From NCBI GenBank assembly GCA_005222975.1, contig NJBI01000031.1, positions 1-42,052 on the forward strand: a stretch of 42,052 nt of DNA, read 5' to 3'. Each line of letters starts with the position of its first letter. Position 1 is the stretch's first letter. This document shows, piece by piece, positions 1 to 8,378 of the stretch. Below the pieces are notes generated by a model that was not told the DNA's origin, did no database searches, and worked only from the letters and a program-made list of their open reading frames with translations. The stretch is from Promethearchaeota archaeon Loki_b31 (lineage in GTDB: Archaea; Asgardarchaeota; Lokiarchaeia; Sigyniarchaeales; SOKP01). The position numbers and the translations under genes were made by a program.

Positions 1-501
1 GCAGTTAGTAGTAAACCCAACTCCGTTTGAACCAACATTTATGAATGTGGCGCTCGGTGTGACAGCTTCACCGGGCATCACCAGTTCACCGGGTTCATCG
101 ATTGAAGCTACTGCCGCATCATATTCCAGCGGGTCGTGAAGCTGAATGGAATAAATCATTCCGCCGTTGCCGAATTCCCGGGCATGAACTGCCTTACCGC
201 CGGCGGTTACATAATTGCCTGAATCTGAAATACCTTGTTCTCTATTATCTTTGACTTGAAAGCTTCCTTCGAATTCAAATTCCATTAATCCATCATAATC
301 AATACGATTTAAAATAGGTTGGGAACTTTTACCGAACTTAAATTCTTCTAGCTTATCATATTTGCTATAATCTGGTTCTTCTGAATGTTCTCCGAAATCA
401 AAATATTTTAATCCTTCATATTTGTTGAAATCTGGCTTTTCTAAATCATCAAAGATAAATTCTTCTTTTTCACCTTCAGAATCTTTTTCGTCATCAATCA
501 T
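1..501 (-). CDS. Partial surface-type protein with CARDB/Ig-like domain, runs off left edge
   Basis: Open frame of 167 codons from the ATG at 501-499 to the window edge with no stop. TGA codons lie in frame just upstream, which fixes this start. The ATG overlaps the previous gene's stop as ATGA, so translation is probably coupled. Residues 1-60 are acidic and aromatic and contain two degenerate units, PDFNKYEGLKYFDFG and PDYSKYDKLEEFKFG. From about residue 125 the sequence (IDEPGELVMPGEAVTPSA, then NVGSNGVGF) resembles the CARDB-type Ig-like fold common in bacterial extracellular proteins. No signal peptide is visible. Bases 1-240 are about 51% G+C by hand count against about 30% in 241-300. 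The distal part may therefore have been acquired from another genome or joined in assembly. The function is unknown. Confidence 0.6.
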   Translation of the reverse strand, partial: MIDDEKDSEGEKEEFIFDDLEKPDFNKYEGLKYFDFGEHSEEPDYSKYDKLEEFKFGKSSQPILNRIDYDGLMEFEFEGSFQVKDNREQGISDSGNYVTAGGKAVHAREFGNGGMIYSIQLHDPLEYDAAVASIDEPGELVMPGEAVTPSATFINVGSNGVGFTTNC

Positions 502-863
502 TCTATTGTTTCCTCTGGATCATCAGTACAAGCAAGTATATTCCCCCTTCGATAAGGATTTTGATTTCTATGACATTTTGGAATAATTTTCGCTTTCCCT
601 TTTACGTCCAAATAACCTTCTATTTTTTCTTTAACACCTAATATTATCTCCGATTCACCCTGCTTATAACTTTCGGGTAAATATAATTTTTGTGGGTTTT
701 GTAGATTCTTTATAAAATCTTCTGCGTCCATTTCAGCTATATTTTTTAATACCTCCTTAATGTTTCTACCTTTTTTTAATTCTGAGACTGCGAAATCACG
801 ATGTTGTTCCCAGCCACGCTTTTTCAATTCAAGTTCCAAACCTTTAAGGGATACGGTGACCAT
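498..863 (-). CDS. Hypothetical protein, 121 aa
   Basis: Not recognised. The protein is 121 aa, highly charged and apparently soluble, without a membrane segment. The N-terminal half looks helical, and the C-terminal part holds a Cys-His pair (KCHRNQNPYRRGN) and a further Cys (ILACTDDPEE). Only two cysteines are present, so a structural zinc site is not obvious. A clear Shine-Dalgarno-like GAGGAG lies about 10 bases before the ATG, unusual here because most neighbouring genes lack one. Its stop overlaps the start of the left-edge surface-type gene (ATGA), so the two probably form one transcription unit. Confidence 0.55.
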   Translation of the reverse strand: MVTVSLKGLELELKKRGWEQHRDFAVSELKKGRNIKEVLKNIAEMDAEDFIKNLQNPQKLYLPESYKQGESEIILGVKEKIEGYLDVKGKAKIIPKCHRNQNPYRRGNILACTDDPEETIE

Positions 864-1441
864 TTTTTAACCACTCCTCTTCTTTTTAATTCATTACTTT
901 ATTGAACTAATATATTAAATTAATATAAACTCAATTTTTATCTAACTGCAGGATGAAATTGAATTTAAATAAGTTATAGATAACCTTTAAAAGTAAGTGG
1001 TAATTTTCCTAATTACTAAGTTACCTATCTTCTATATTTAACTAGTATTTTTTTGTCTTTATAAACTTTTAATTTTTCCCATGAAAAATTGAATTAAGAT
1101 ACGATTTGATATATAAATGATTACTTTTTTTGTTGAATTTATGACTTTTTTAGATTAAGTAAAATTTTATTTAAAAAATTTAATTACAAATTTTTATAAT
1201 TTGAAAACCACATTATTTTTTGAGTATATGCTTATTTCTCTAATAATTAAGAAATCATATTTTTAGCTTATTTATTTTACAATTAGATAATTTCATGAAG
1301 AAAACTAAAATAATAATATAATTAGGAATTATTTTAACTGAGTCCAATTTTAAATAATGATAAAATTAATCATTCTATTAGATGTTATTATTAATATAAA
1401 GTAAAATGTTCTTCATAATTATTAAATATTTTATATAGATC
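864..1441. other. Long AT-rich intergenic region, no gene seen
   Basis: About 580 bases of very A+T-rich sequence between two divergent genes. I found no plausible small ORF, tRNA or strong hairpin on either strand. It presumably carries the promoters of both flanking genes, but A+T-rich stretches are so frequent that no single TATA box stands out. Confidence 0.5.
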
Positions 1442-2164
1442 ATGAGCTTAAAACAACTGACTATAACGAAACTAAATAAAATTTTAATAACCGAATTATA
1501 TAAGTCTTACAGGGAAAAACCTGAAGCCTTCATTGATGGTAATACTTTTTTTGAGCATATTAAAAGAAAATTCCAAGATCAATTTTCTATCAATAAAAAT
1601 GATTTTATAGTTAGTTTAAATTCTTTTGAATCAAAATGGATTATAAAACAAGAAAAGACAGTGGCTGGAGGTATTCCATTATATATTAAAGTAAAATCCT
1701 CAATCGTTAATTCTTTCGAAGGATTTCAATCAAGGTTTCGAAATCTTCAAAAACCCAAGACTAATCAAGCCAACTCGAAAATTTATATTCAAGTTAATTT
1801 TAAAGACTATAATCTTACTGAATTTGATAGAGTAAAACATCTAATTAATAAATGTGCATATGATGATGATCTATATAGGCTTTTACCATTTTTATTTCGA
1901 CTTATTTTCGAAAAATTACTCTATCAAATATATCTTACATCTCTTGATAATAATCAAAAATTTCTATACTTCTCACACCGACCCAGAAATTTTTCTCAAC
2001 TAATAACATTACTAATAATACTAAAAGATATAGAATTTTACCAGTATCATGGAGGATCCATTAATCAAGAAATAATAACTATTCTAAAGGAAATCCATAA
2101 AAAGGGAAATTTGACGGTCCATCAAATTATTAGGCAAATTGATAAGGAATATAGAGATAACTAG
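1442..2164 (+). CDS. DUF4145/HEPN-like protein, interrupted by an in-frame TAG
   Basis: A 240-codon frame ends at TAG (2162-2164), and the same frame then continues for 44 more coding-like codons to a second TAG at 2297-2299. The N-terminal half (1-130) is not recognised. The C-terminal part (about 135-240) is helical and contains KKGNLTVH at 220-227, similar to the GNxAVH signature of DUF4145-type HEPN-like domains. The continuation (DKIERALENLLVLYR) looks like the last helix of such a fold. Family knowledge: these domains occur in restriction, toxin and other defence loci. Two PIN nuclease genes follow on the same strand. I infer either a recent nonsense mutation or readthrough; domain assignment is tentative. 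Confidence 0.55.
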   Translation: MSLKQLTITKLNKILITELYKSYREKPEAFIDGNTFFEHIKRKFQDQFSINKNDFIVSLNSFESKWIIKQEKTVAGGIPLYIKVKSSIVNSFEGFQSRFRNLQKPKTNQANSKIYIQVNFKDYNLTEFDRVKHLINKCAYDDDLYRLLPFLFRLIFEKLLYQIYLTSLDNNQKFLYFSHRPRNFSQLITLLIILKDIEFYQYHGGSINQEIITILKEIHKKGNLTVHQIIRQIDKEYRDN

Positions 2165-2299
2165 AGAGATAAAATTGAGCGTGCTTTAGAAAATCTTTTA
2201 GTTCTTTATAGAAACCTTCCAGAGAATAAAATATTGATTGAAGATATTGATAGATTAGAAAAAATCAAAGAAATTTTAGGTATAAAGAGAAAATTTTAG
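2165..2299 (+). pseudogene. In-frame continuation of the DUF4145/HEPN-like ORF beyond its TAG
   Basis: After the TAG at 2162-2164 the same frame stays open for 44 codons (RDKIERALENLLVLYR..., ending GIKRKF) and stops at TAG 2297-2299. Its composition is typical helical coding sequence and completes the helical C-terminus of the upstream ORF, and no start codon suits an independent gene. The junction is surrounded by the near-duplicated string AGAGATAA, so a small local duplication could have created the stop. A frame-preserving nonsense mutation, TAG readthrough and a base-call error all remain possible. Confidence 0.5.
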
Positions 2300-2351
2300 T
2301 TTTAAGTATAATTTAGATAAATTGAAAATCAACTTTTTCTATTATATTAAT

Positions 2352-2765
2352 ATGAAAAAAATACGAGTGTTCTTAGACACTTCAATAATTATATCATATT
2401 TAAGAAATGAAAAAAGCCTAAGAAATTTGTTTTCAAGGAGAGTACTTGAAAGAGTACAATACATAATTAATCCGATTATATCTCAAGAAATCCTTCTAGT
2501 GGCAGAATCAATAAGAGAAAAATCATTATTGGCACAAATTTACAAATACATCAAAATAATTCCCTTAGATGTTGATTTTGATAAACTAATGCGATTTAGA
2601 AATCTAATGGTACATACTAATGATATTTTAATTATAGAGACAGCTACTCGAGAGAGTGATTATTTGTTGACACTTGATAGGACTCTTCTAAAATTAAATC
2701 AATTGAGACCTTTAGAAATAATTTCTCCCAAGCGATTTTTTAAACTTTTGGAGGAAGACCTATGA
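2352..2765 (+). CDS. PIN domain ribonuclease (137 aa)
   Basis: A small VapC-like PIN domain, expected to be a Mg2+-dependent ribonuclease. The N-terminal strand and first acid are seen in FLDTSIIISYL (Asp9). Other likely metal-binding acids are Glu46 (ISQEILL), Asp91 (TNDILIIETA) and Asp109 (LLTLDR), so the acidic quartet appears complete. I prefer the ATG at 2352 over a TTG at 2322, because the ten extra residues (MKINFFYYIN) precede the first strand of the fold. The stop overlaps the next PIN gene's start by four bases (ATGA). No typical small DNA-binding antitoxin precedes it; the upstream neighbour is the DUF4145/HEPN-like ORF, which might play that role. Confidence 0.8.
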   Translation: MKKIRVFLDTSIIISYLRNEKSLRNLFSRRVLERVQYIINPIISQEILLVAESIREKSLLAQIYKYIKIIPLDVDFDKLMRFRNLMVHTNDILIIETATRESDYLLTLDRTLLKLNQLRPLEIISPKRFFKLLEEDL

Positions 2766-3313
2766 AAGTATATTTGGATACAGGAGTTTTTATAGATTAT
2801 TTAATTTCTCGAGGACATACTGGGCATTTCCTAAGGAAAAAAGGGAGAAGAAAGAGATCAATTCAGGATCTTACTAATGATGCCTTAGAATGCTTTAATA
2901 AAATTAAAGATTCACATGAAGGATTTACTTCTAGCTTAACATTATATGAAGCAGAAGAGAGTATGTATCAAGAGTTATGCAAATCTTCGATTGGGATTGA
3001 AAATAGAAGATTCTTTCTTGTAACATCATCTCGTCCTTTAATTATTCAAATTATGGTTATTGTCAATCTTTATAATTTAAAAATTTTAGACCTTACAGAG
3101 GATATAATCATAAAATCTGTGCAGGAAATTAAATTACAGTTAAAAGGCATTAGAGCAGCGGATTCATTACATATTTTAACTGCGATAAATCATAATGCTG
3201 AAGTAATTATATCAACTGATGGAGATTTAATAAAGTTGGATGAAGAATTTAAAAATAAAGATGGTGTAAAAATTAAATGTATGGATACAGATGTAGCTAA
3301 ATCATATTTATAG
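2762..3313 (+). CDS. PIN domain ribonuclease (183 aa)
   Basis: Second PIN-fold protein, overlapping the previous one by four bases (ATGA). Likely active-site acids are Asp6 (VYLDTGVF), Glu63 (TLYEAEE), Asp134 (RAADSLHIL) and Asp153 (ISTDGDL), matching the PIN pattern. It is longer than a minimal VapC because of a basic insertion near residues 20-36 (HFLRKKGRRKRS) and an extra central helical part. The basic loop may contact RNA. Tandem, translationally coupled PIN genes behind a DUF4145/HEPN-like ORF suggest one functional cassette. Substrate RNA and partner are unknown. Confidence 0.8.
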   Translation: MKVYLDTGVFIDYLISRGHTGHFLRKKGRRKRSIQDLTNDALECFNKIKDSHEGFTSSLTLYEAEESMYQELCKSSIGIENRRFFLVTSSRPLIIQIMVIVNLYNLKILDLTEDIIIKSVQEIKLQLKGIRAADSLHILTAINHNAEVIISTDGDLIKLDEEFKNKDGVKIKCMDTDVAKSYL

Positions 3314-3400
3314 GAGATTAAATAGAATTTACTGAAAAGAGATGACAAGACTATAATTTATATTCATAAAGAACTACACTTTATGTAAAGAAAGAAAAGA

Positions 3401-4873
3401 TTACATAATATGCAAGAGTTCTCTTTTCTTAAAAAATGCCCTCGGATAAATATGATCTTTATGGAACTTCTTTGTATAATCCAAGTCAGGATATAAAAGT
3501 GATAATACTGAAAAAGTATGTTTTTGACCATATTTATAGGATAATAAACCTTGAATCTCATCATCAGAAAAAATTATTGATTTATTATCTCCTCTGAAAT
3601 AGTCGGCAATTTTCCCTAATGGAAAAGAACTTAAATTTTCTTTAAGGATTTTTCTAATAGGTCTCAAAACATTATCTGGTTGTCCACTAAATGTTCTTTT
3701 AATTAAAGAAAGAGTTAACCACTGTCGGATTAGATTTCTATCATTGATATAATTTATATTGTCTAAAAAATTATTAGGCACATCTTTTTTAAAAATATAA
3801 TAAGCAATCGGGATTAAAGCATTATTCGAAGTTAAATTTTGGAAATTAAATCCAAAATTGGATACTAATTCGACTGTCAATCTTATTGCAGCTTTTATAT
3901 CATCCCATTTATTTTCAATAGCTTCCATATTCTTTTTAGTAAAATTATCAATTTTATAAGCAATATTCGTTAAATCAATAAGGACTAAACAACTCTTTAA
4001 AATAAAATCTTTATTAAAAAGAAATCCATCTCCAATACTATTTATTTCATCAACGAATTCAGTTATCTCCTTCCTAGCATCAAGATTTTTCCATTTTGCC
4101 GTTGAAGTTGAGAGTAATAAATCAGAATTACTCAATTGAGTTCCTCCACTATTTATCCTGATAAAAATATTTAAAATTTTATTTAGATCTTGGGCAACTA
4201 CTAAGTAATATGTAATTAATTTCTCACTCAATATTATCGAAAATAATTTGGTTAAACATTCATCAGCATATTGAGAATCAATTATCTTTTCGTCTCTTAA
4301 GAAAGTACTAATATCAAAGTGATCCCTAAATGTAAGTATCTTGCTAACTTCAAACCAATAAATGTTTGGTGGCTGTTTAATAGCATCTTGAAGTTTTAAA
4401 AATTGAAAGTCATATTCTAAATCAGACTTAACAGGTTTAGACAATAGATTAATATATAATTTTTTTTCTGGAAAAGCTGAATCATCACTCCATTGTTTTC
4501 GGGGAATTTTTTCGGCATAAGATCCTTTAAGTCCAATTAATAATGCAGTGAGTCTTTGTTGTCCATCTAAAACCGCATTTAATTTGCTTTCCCCGGATAT
4601 ATTTGCTTTTGGATTACTTTTTTTCTTTTTTTCATGATAATTTCTAATAAATTCGTAAAAATCAAACTTGTTTATATTTTCCTCACCTACAGTCCAAAAC
4701 AGAAACGAACCTATTGGATAACCCCTCATTAATGAGTCAAATAGTTTTATTATTTGTTCCATACTCCAAACAAATTCTCTTTGTATTGCTGGAAGAAGAA
4801 ATTTTCTTTGATATACTAATTCTACAGTACTTTTAATTGTTAAATGATAATAACCTGATTCTATTATTTCCAT
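3401..4873 (-). CDS. DUF262 (GmrSD-like) protein with truncated HNH C-terminus
   Basis: The DUF262/ParB-like NTPase-nuclease domain is clear: PAIQREFVW (28-36), GYPIGSFLFW (51-60) and VLDGQQRLTALL (101-112). GmrSD-type enzymes restrict modified DNA and normally carry a C-terminal DUF1524 His-Me finger domain. Here the frame reaches the DUF1524 motif KDHIYPRAFF (Asp473-His474) and then ends 16 residues later, without the downstream Asn and Lys helix of the motif. I found no matching continuation in other frames downstream. The gene is therefore probably truncated; it may retain DUF262 activity or be decaying. It converges on the PIN pair, consistent with a defence island. Confidence 0.8.
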   Translation of the reverse strand: MEIIESGYYHLTIKSTVELVYQRKFLLPAIQREFVWSMEQIIKLFDSLMRGYPIGSFLFWTVGEENINKFDFYEFIRNYHEKKKKSNPKANISGESKLNAVLDGQQRLTALLIGLKGSYAEKIPRKQWSDDSAFPEKKLYINLLSKPVKSDLEYDFQFLKLQDAIKQPPNIYWFEVSKILTFRDHFDISTFLRDEKIIDSQYADECLTKLFSIILSEKLITYYLVVAQDLNKILNIFIRINSGGTQLSNSDLLLSTSTAKWKNLDARKEITEFVDEINSIGDGFLFNKDFILKSCLVLIDLTNIAYKIDNFTKKNMEAIENKWDDIKAAIRLTVELVSNFGFNFQNLTSNNALIPIAYYIFKKDVPNNFLDNINYINDRNLIRQWLTLSLIKRTFSGQPDNVLRPIRKILKENLSSFPLGKIADYFRGDNKSIIFSDDEIQGLLSYKYGQKHTFSVLSLLYPDLDYTKKFHKDHIYPRAFFKKRELLHIM

Positions 4874-4898
4874 TTCAATAACCTTTTAGATTTTCATT

Positions 4899-5084
4899 TC
4901 ATACCTTAGATTTTTTATATATTAAAACTAAATTGATGTGATTACTTAAATTTATTTCACTCGTCAAGAAATAATAATTTCGATAAGGAATTAATCTAAG
5001 AAGCCTCCCCTTCTTTGCCCATTCCGTTGGTTCTGAATTAAATAAAGTGATGAATAAATTTTTCAGATTTCGCGAATAATTTTT
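4899..5084 (-). repeat. Probable dispersed repeat, open frame without start codon
   Basis: On the minus strand a stop-to-stop frame of about 61 codons reads ...NSEPTEWAKKGRLLRLIPYR..., then NYYFLTSEINLSNHINL. It has no ATG, GTG or TTG start in a sensible place and lies just upstream of the DUF262 gene. I recall this translated string as recurring as short spurious proteins in Lokiarchaeal genomes, which would make it a dispersed non-coding or mobile repeat; I cannot verify that here. No second copy was seen in the window. The rest of the 4,874-5,457 gap is A+T-rich and shows nothing else clear. Confidence 0.4.
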
Positions 5085-5398
5085 TCAGTTCTTTTTTTAA
5101 TAGATTTACTCTTTAGAGTTCATTCTGAGCTAATTTTTCTCTCCTTTTTACTCATCCTTGAAATTTTGTCATAATAAATGCTTTTTAGTATCTCCCTATT
5201 GGTTTACTTTCCTTTTATTTTCTAGCTTTTATTAATCTAAAGTCTATTGTTAGTTTATGAAATTTTGGTATAATCAAACAGAAATTTACTACATCTGAAT
5301 AAGAAACACCATATATTTTATACTTGAAGAATAGTAAACGGAATAAACACATTCACCCATTTTTTTCCCATATAATTATCCTTATTTTTTAGGCTGAA

Positions 5399-5408
5399 AA
5401 TTTAAATA
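5399..5408 (+). promoter_or_regulatory. Candidate TATA box of the gcv operon
   Basis: AATTTAAATA preceded by a purine-rich GCTGAAA that could act as a BRE. An archaeal start site about 25 bases downstream would give a short leader before the GTG at 5458. It is the best-placed TATA-like element upstream of gcvT, but the region is generally A+T-rich. Confidence 0.3.
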
Positions 5409-5457
5409 ATTCTCTGTACTTTATACTCACAGTATTAAAATAAACACATTACAAGGT

Positions 5458-6552
5458 GTGGATTTGATTCAAGAACTGAAAAAGACTCCATTTTATAATA
5501 TTCACGTGAATTTAGGAGCAAGGTTGGTTAACTTTGCTGGTTTTAGTATGCCAGTGCAGTACGAAAGCATTATAAAGGAACACGAAGCGGTACGCAATAA
5601 GGCTGGTGTGTTTGATGTGTCACATATGGGGGAATTCCTGTTAGAAGGGAAAGATGTAATATTCCTTCTTCAATATGTAATGATTAACGATTTAAAGCTA
5701 CTAGAACCCACAAAAGGACAATATTCATGTATGTGTTACGAAAATGGGACTGTTGTTGACGATCTTGTTTATTACGAGGAAGAACCTGAGCGATTTAGAA
5801 TGATCGTTAACGCTAGCAATGTCGAAAAAGATTTCCAATGGCTAAACGAGCATATTGGAAGTAAAGATGTTAAAATTACTAATTTATCCTTAGAGCGATG
5901 TCGTTTAGCGTTTCAAGGTCCAAAATCCGACGAATATCTCCAACCGTTAGTGGATGTTGATTTATCTTCGATAAATAGATTTTATTTTGCTCACACTACG
6001 TTAAACGGGGCTCCAATATTTATAGCTAGAACCGGGTATACAGGTGAGCGAGGATTTGAAATTTCATTTGATAACAAATATGCTGAGAAAATATGGAATG
6101 ATCTAACTAAAACTGGAGCCTCACCAGCAGGTTTAGGAGCGCGAGATTCTTTGAGATTGGAGGCCACTTACTCGTTATATGGTCACGAAATTAGCGATTC
6201 AATTACGCCTATTGAAGCAGGACTTTTTTGGCTCGTCAAACCTAAAGAGGGTATCGATTATATTGGAAAAGAAACTTTATTAAAACAAAAATCCGAAGGA
6301 ACAGCTCGAATTATTGTTGGGTTGAATTTGCTGGATAGAGGTATTATTAGAGAGCATTATAAAATCTTTAAAAAGGGCAATGAAATTGGATTCGTTACTT
6401 CAGGAGGATATTCGCCTACACTTAAGAAAACAATTGGTTTAGGACTTGTTGAGAAACAATATAGCGAAGTAGGAACGGAATTTGAAATTGAAATTCGCAA
6501 TAAATTCTTGAGAGGAAAAATAGTTGCTACACCATTTTATAGAAATGTGTAA
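5458..6552 (+). CDS. gcvT: Glycine cleavage system T protein (aminomethyltransferase)
   Basis: Transfers the methylene group from the aminomethyl-lipoyl H protein to a tetrahydropterin, releasing ammonia. At 364 aa it has full family length. The N-terminus (LGARLVNFAGFSMPVQY, then VFDVSHMGE) and the central RTGYTGERGFEI and ARDSLRLEA motifs are typical of GcvT. The start is GTG at 5458; no in-frame ATG lies nearby and residue 2 onward aligns with the usual N-terminus. First gene of a four-gene operon with gcvH 28 bases downstream. Whether the carbon acceptor is H4F or H4MPT is not decided by sequence; the mch gene in this window makes H4MPT plausible. Confidence 0.93.
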   Translation: MDLIQELKKTPFYNIHVNLGARLVNFAGFSMPVQYESIIKEHEAVRNKAGVFDVSHMGEFLLEGKDVIFLLQYVMINDLKLLEPTKGQYSCMCYENGTVVDDLVYYEEEPERFRMIVNASNVEKDFQWLNEHIGSKDVKITNLSLERCRLAFQGPKSDEYLQPLVDVDLSSINRFYFAHTTLNGAPIFIARTGYTGERGFEISFDNKYAEKIWNDLTKTGASPAGLGARDSLRLEATYSLYGHEISDSITPIEAGLFWLVKPKEGIDYIGKETLLKQKSEGTARIIVGLNLLDRGIIREHYKIFKKGNEIGFVTSGGYSPTLKKTIGLGLVEKQYSEVGTEFEIEIRNKFLRGKIVATPFYRNV

Positions 6553-6580
6553 TTATATTACAAAGAAAAAGTGAAAAATT

Positions 6581-6976
6581 ATGGAATACGAATTTCCTGA
6601 TGATTTAAAATATATGAAGACACATGAATGGGTGCGAATTGAAGGCGATATGGCTACAATAGGCATTACCGATTATGCTCAACATCAATTAGGTGATATA
6701 GTTTATGTTGAATTACCCGAAATAGGAAGAACGCTAGAAAAAGAAAGTAGTGCTGGTGAAATTGAATCCGTTAAGGCAGTTGGAGAAATTTTGATGCCAT
6801 TATCCGGAGAAATCGTTGAGATTAACGCTATTATAATAGAAAGCCCCGAATCAATTAATTCTTCTCCTTATGGGGCTGGTTGGATGATGAAGATAAAGGT
6901 TTCAAATAGTAGCGAAATTAACGAACTTTTATCTGTTGAAGATTATAAAAAAATAATAGAAGAAGAGAAAAAATAA
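6581..6976 (+). CDS. gcvH: Glycine cleavage system H protein
   Basis: Lipoyl-carrier protein that shuttles the aminomethyl group between the P, T and L components. At 131 aa it has family length. The motif IESVKAVGEI marks the lipoylated lysine, Lys65, and the typical N-terminus YMKTHEWVRIEG and the VYVELPEIG strand are present. ATG start, 28 bases after gcvT. It is followed by a T-rich stretch before gcvPA that could attenuate transcription. No lipoate-attachment enzyme or dihydrolipoamide dehydrogenase (L protein) gene occurs in the window, so these must lie elsewhere. Confidence 0.95.
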   Translation: MEYEFPDDLKYMKTHEWVRIEGDMATIGITDYAQHQLGDIVYVELPEIGRTLEKESSAGEIESVKAVGEILMPLSGEIVEINAIIIESPESINSSPYGAGWMMKIKVSNSSEINELLSVEDYKKIIEEEKK

Positions 6977-7025
6977 ACTTTTTTTCCAATTTTAAATTTT
7001 ATTTTTTAATTTCTTAAAGTATGAG

Positions 7026-8378
7026 TTGGTTAATTTGGATTTTGTACCTCATGACGATAAAACTATTACTGAAATGCTTAAAGTTATTGGCGTTAATAAT
7101 TTAGAAGAATTATTTCAAGATATTCCTAAAGATTTAATTATTAACAGTTTAAATTTACCCTTAGGCTTATCCGAACCAGATGTTCTGAAAAACTTAAAAG
7201 AACTTTCTCAAAAGAATAAAGTTTATTCTAATTCCTTTTTGGGAGCAGGTTATTATTTTCATTACATCCCTTCTTTAGTTGATTTTGTAATAAATCGTAC
7301 AGAGTTCTATACTTCATACACTCCCTATCAAGCAGAAGCTAGTCAAGGTTATTTACAAGCGATCTATGAATATCAAAGTGTAATTTCTCGACTTACCCAG
7401 ATGGATGTTGCCAATGCAAGTATGTACGATGGATCTACTGCGCTTGCGGAAGCGGCTATTATGGCGACTATAATAACAAGGAAAAACCATTTATTATTAT
7501 TGGAAGGCATTCATCCCGAATATTCTGAAGTTGTCAAGACTTATTGTTGGGGACAAGGAATCAATCTTAGAATTATCGCTGAAAATAAATTAATTGACGA
7601 ATTAAACCAAGATATTGCAGCTGTTTTATTTCAGAGTCCAAATTTCTTCGGAGATATTGAAGATGTATCGTTGTTAGCAAAACAAGTGAAAGAAAAAGCT
7701 CCTAATTGCTTATTGATACAATGTATGACCGACCCCACCTGTTTAGGTGTTCTGAAACCACCAGGAGAAACAGATGTAGATATTTTTGTAGCAGAAGGAC
7801 AGTCTTTCGGAATTAGTCCTTCATTTGGTGGCCCGGGTTTAGGGATTTTTGCAGCAAAGCAAAAATATTTGAGAAAAATGCCAGGTAGGTTGGTTGGCAA
7901 AACAAAAGAAATTAACGGCGAACGCGAGGGATTTTTATTAACATTACAAGCCCGTGAACAACATATACGAAGAGAAAAAGCGAGTTCAAATATATGCACA
8001 AACCAAGCATTATGTTCATTATCTGCCTTAATTTATATTATATCTTTAGGAAAAACAGGATTGCGTGAAATCGCAAGCCAAAACTTTCAAAAAGCTAATT
8101 ATGTTAAAAACAAGCTAACAGAAATTCCTGGTTATGAAATTTTAAACAAAAAACCAACTTATAACGAATTTATTGTAAAATGCCCAGATGCTGATGCTCT
8201 TACTCATGAATGCAAGCAATTAAACTTGCTTCCTCCCCTCCGTCTCTCAAAGTATTTTCCAAATTTGAAGAACACAGTTTTAGTGTGTGTAACAGAAATA
8301 AATTCTCGGGAATCAATTGAAAAGTTTATCAATGCTGCTAAAAATGCTCTATATAACAAAAAGGAGGGAAAAAAATAA
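7026..8378 (+). CDS. gcvPA: Glycine dehydrogenase (decarboxylating) subunit 1
   Basis: N-terminal half of the split P protein, which together with subunit 2 decarboxylates glycine using PLP. The 450 aa match the usual length of the split form. Recognisable features are FVPHDDKTITEMLKVIG at the start, the YTPYQAEASQGYLQA segment and the MYDGSTALAEA segment. Start is probably TTG at 7026 (TTG at 7035 is an alternative); the ATG at 7021 is out of frame. The stop TAA shares its last base with the ATG of gcvPB (TAATG), so the two subunits are translationally coupled, as expected for a stoichiometric complex. Confidence 0.93.
   Translation: MVNLDFVPHDDKTITEMLKVIGVNNLEELFQDIPKDLIINSLNLPLGLSEPDVLKNLKELSQKNKVYSNSFLGAGYYFHYIPSLVDFVINRTEFYTSYTPYQAEASQGYLQAIYEYQSVISRLTQMDVANASMYDGSTALAEAAIMATIITRKNHLLLLEGIHPEYSEVVKTYCWGQGINLRIIAENKLIDELNQDIAAVLFQSPNFFGDIEDVSLLAKQVKEKAPNCLLIQCMTDPTCLGVLKPPGETDVDIFVAEGQSFGISPSFGGPGLGIFAAKQKYLRKMPGRLVGKTKEINGEREGFLLTLQAREQHIRREKASSNICTNQALCSLSALIYIISLGKTGLREIASQNFQKANYVKNKLTEIPGYEILNKKPTYNEFIVKCPDADALTHECKQLNLLPPLRLSKYFPNLKNTVLVCVTEINSRESIEKFINAAKNALYNKKEGKK

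Noticed and set aside
864..1441. Origin, CRISPR leader or attachment site in the large A+T-rich gap
   Set aside because: No spaced repeats, no clustered inverted motifs and no tRNA end were found.
3364..3564. 66-aa minus-strand frame overlapping the end of the DUF262 gene
   Set aside because: Shadow frame; the translation is not HNH-like and does not continue the DUF1524 motif.
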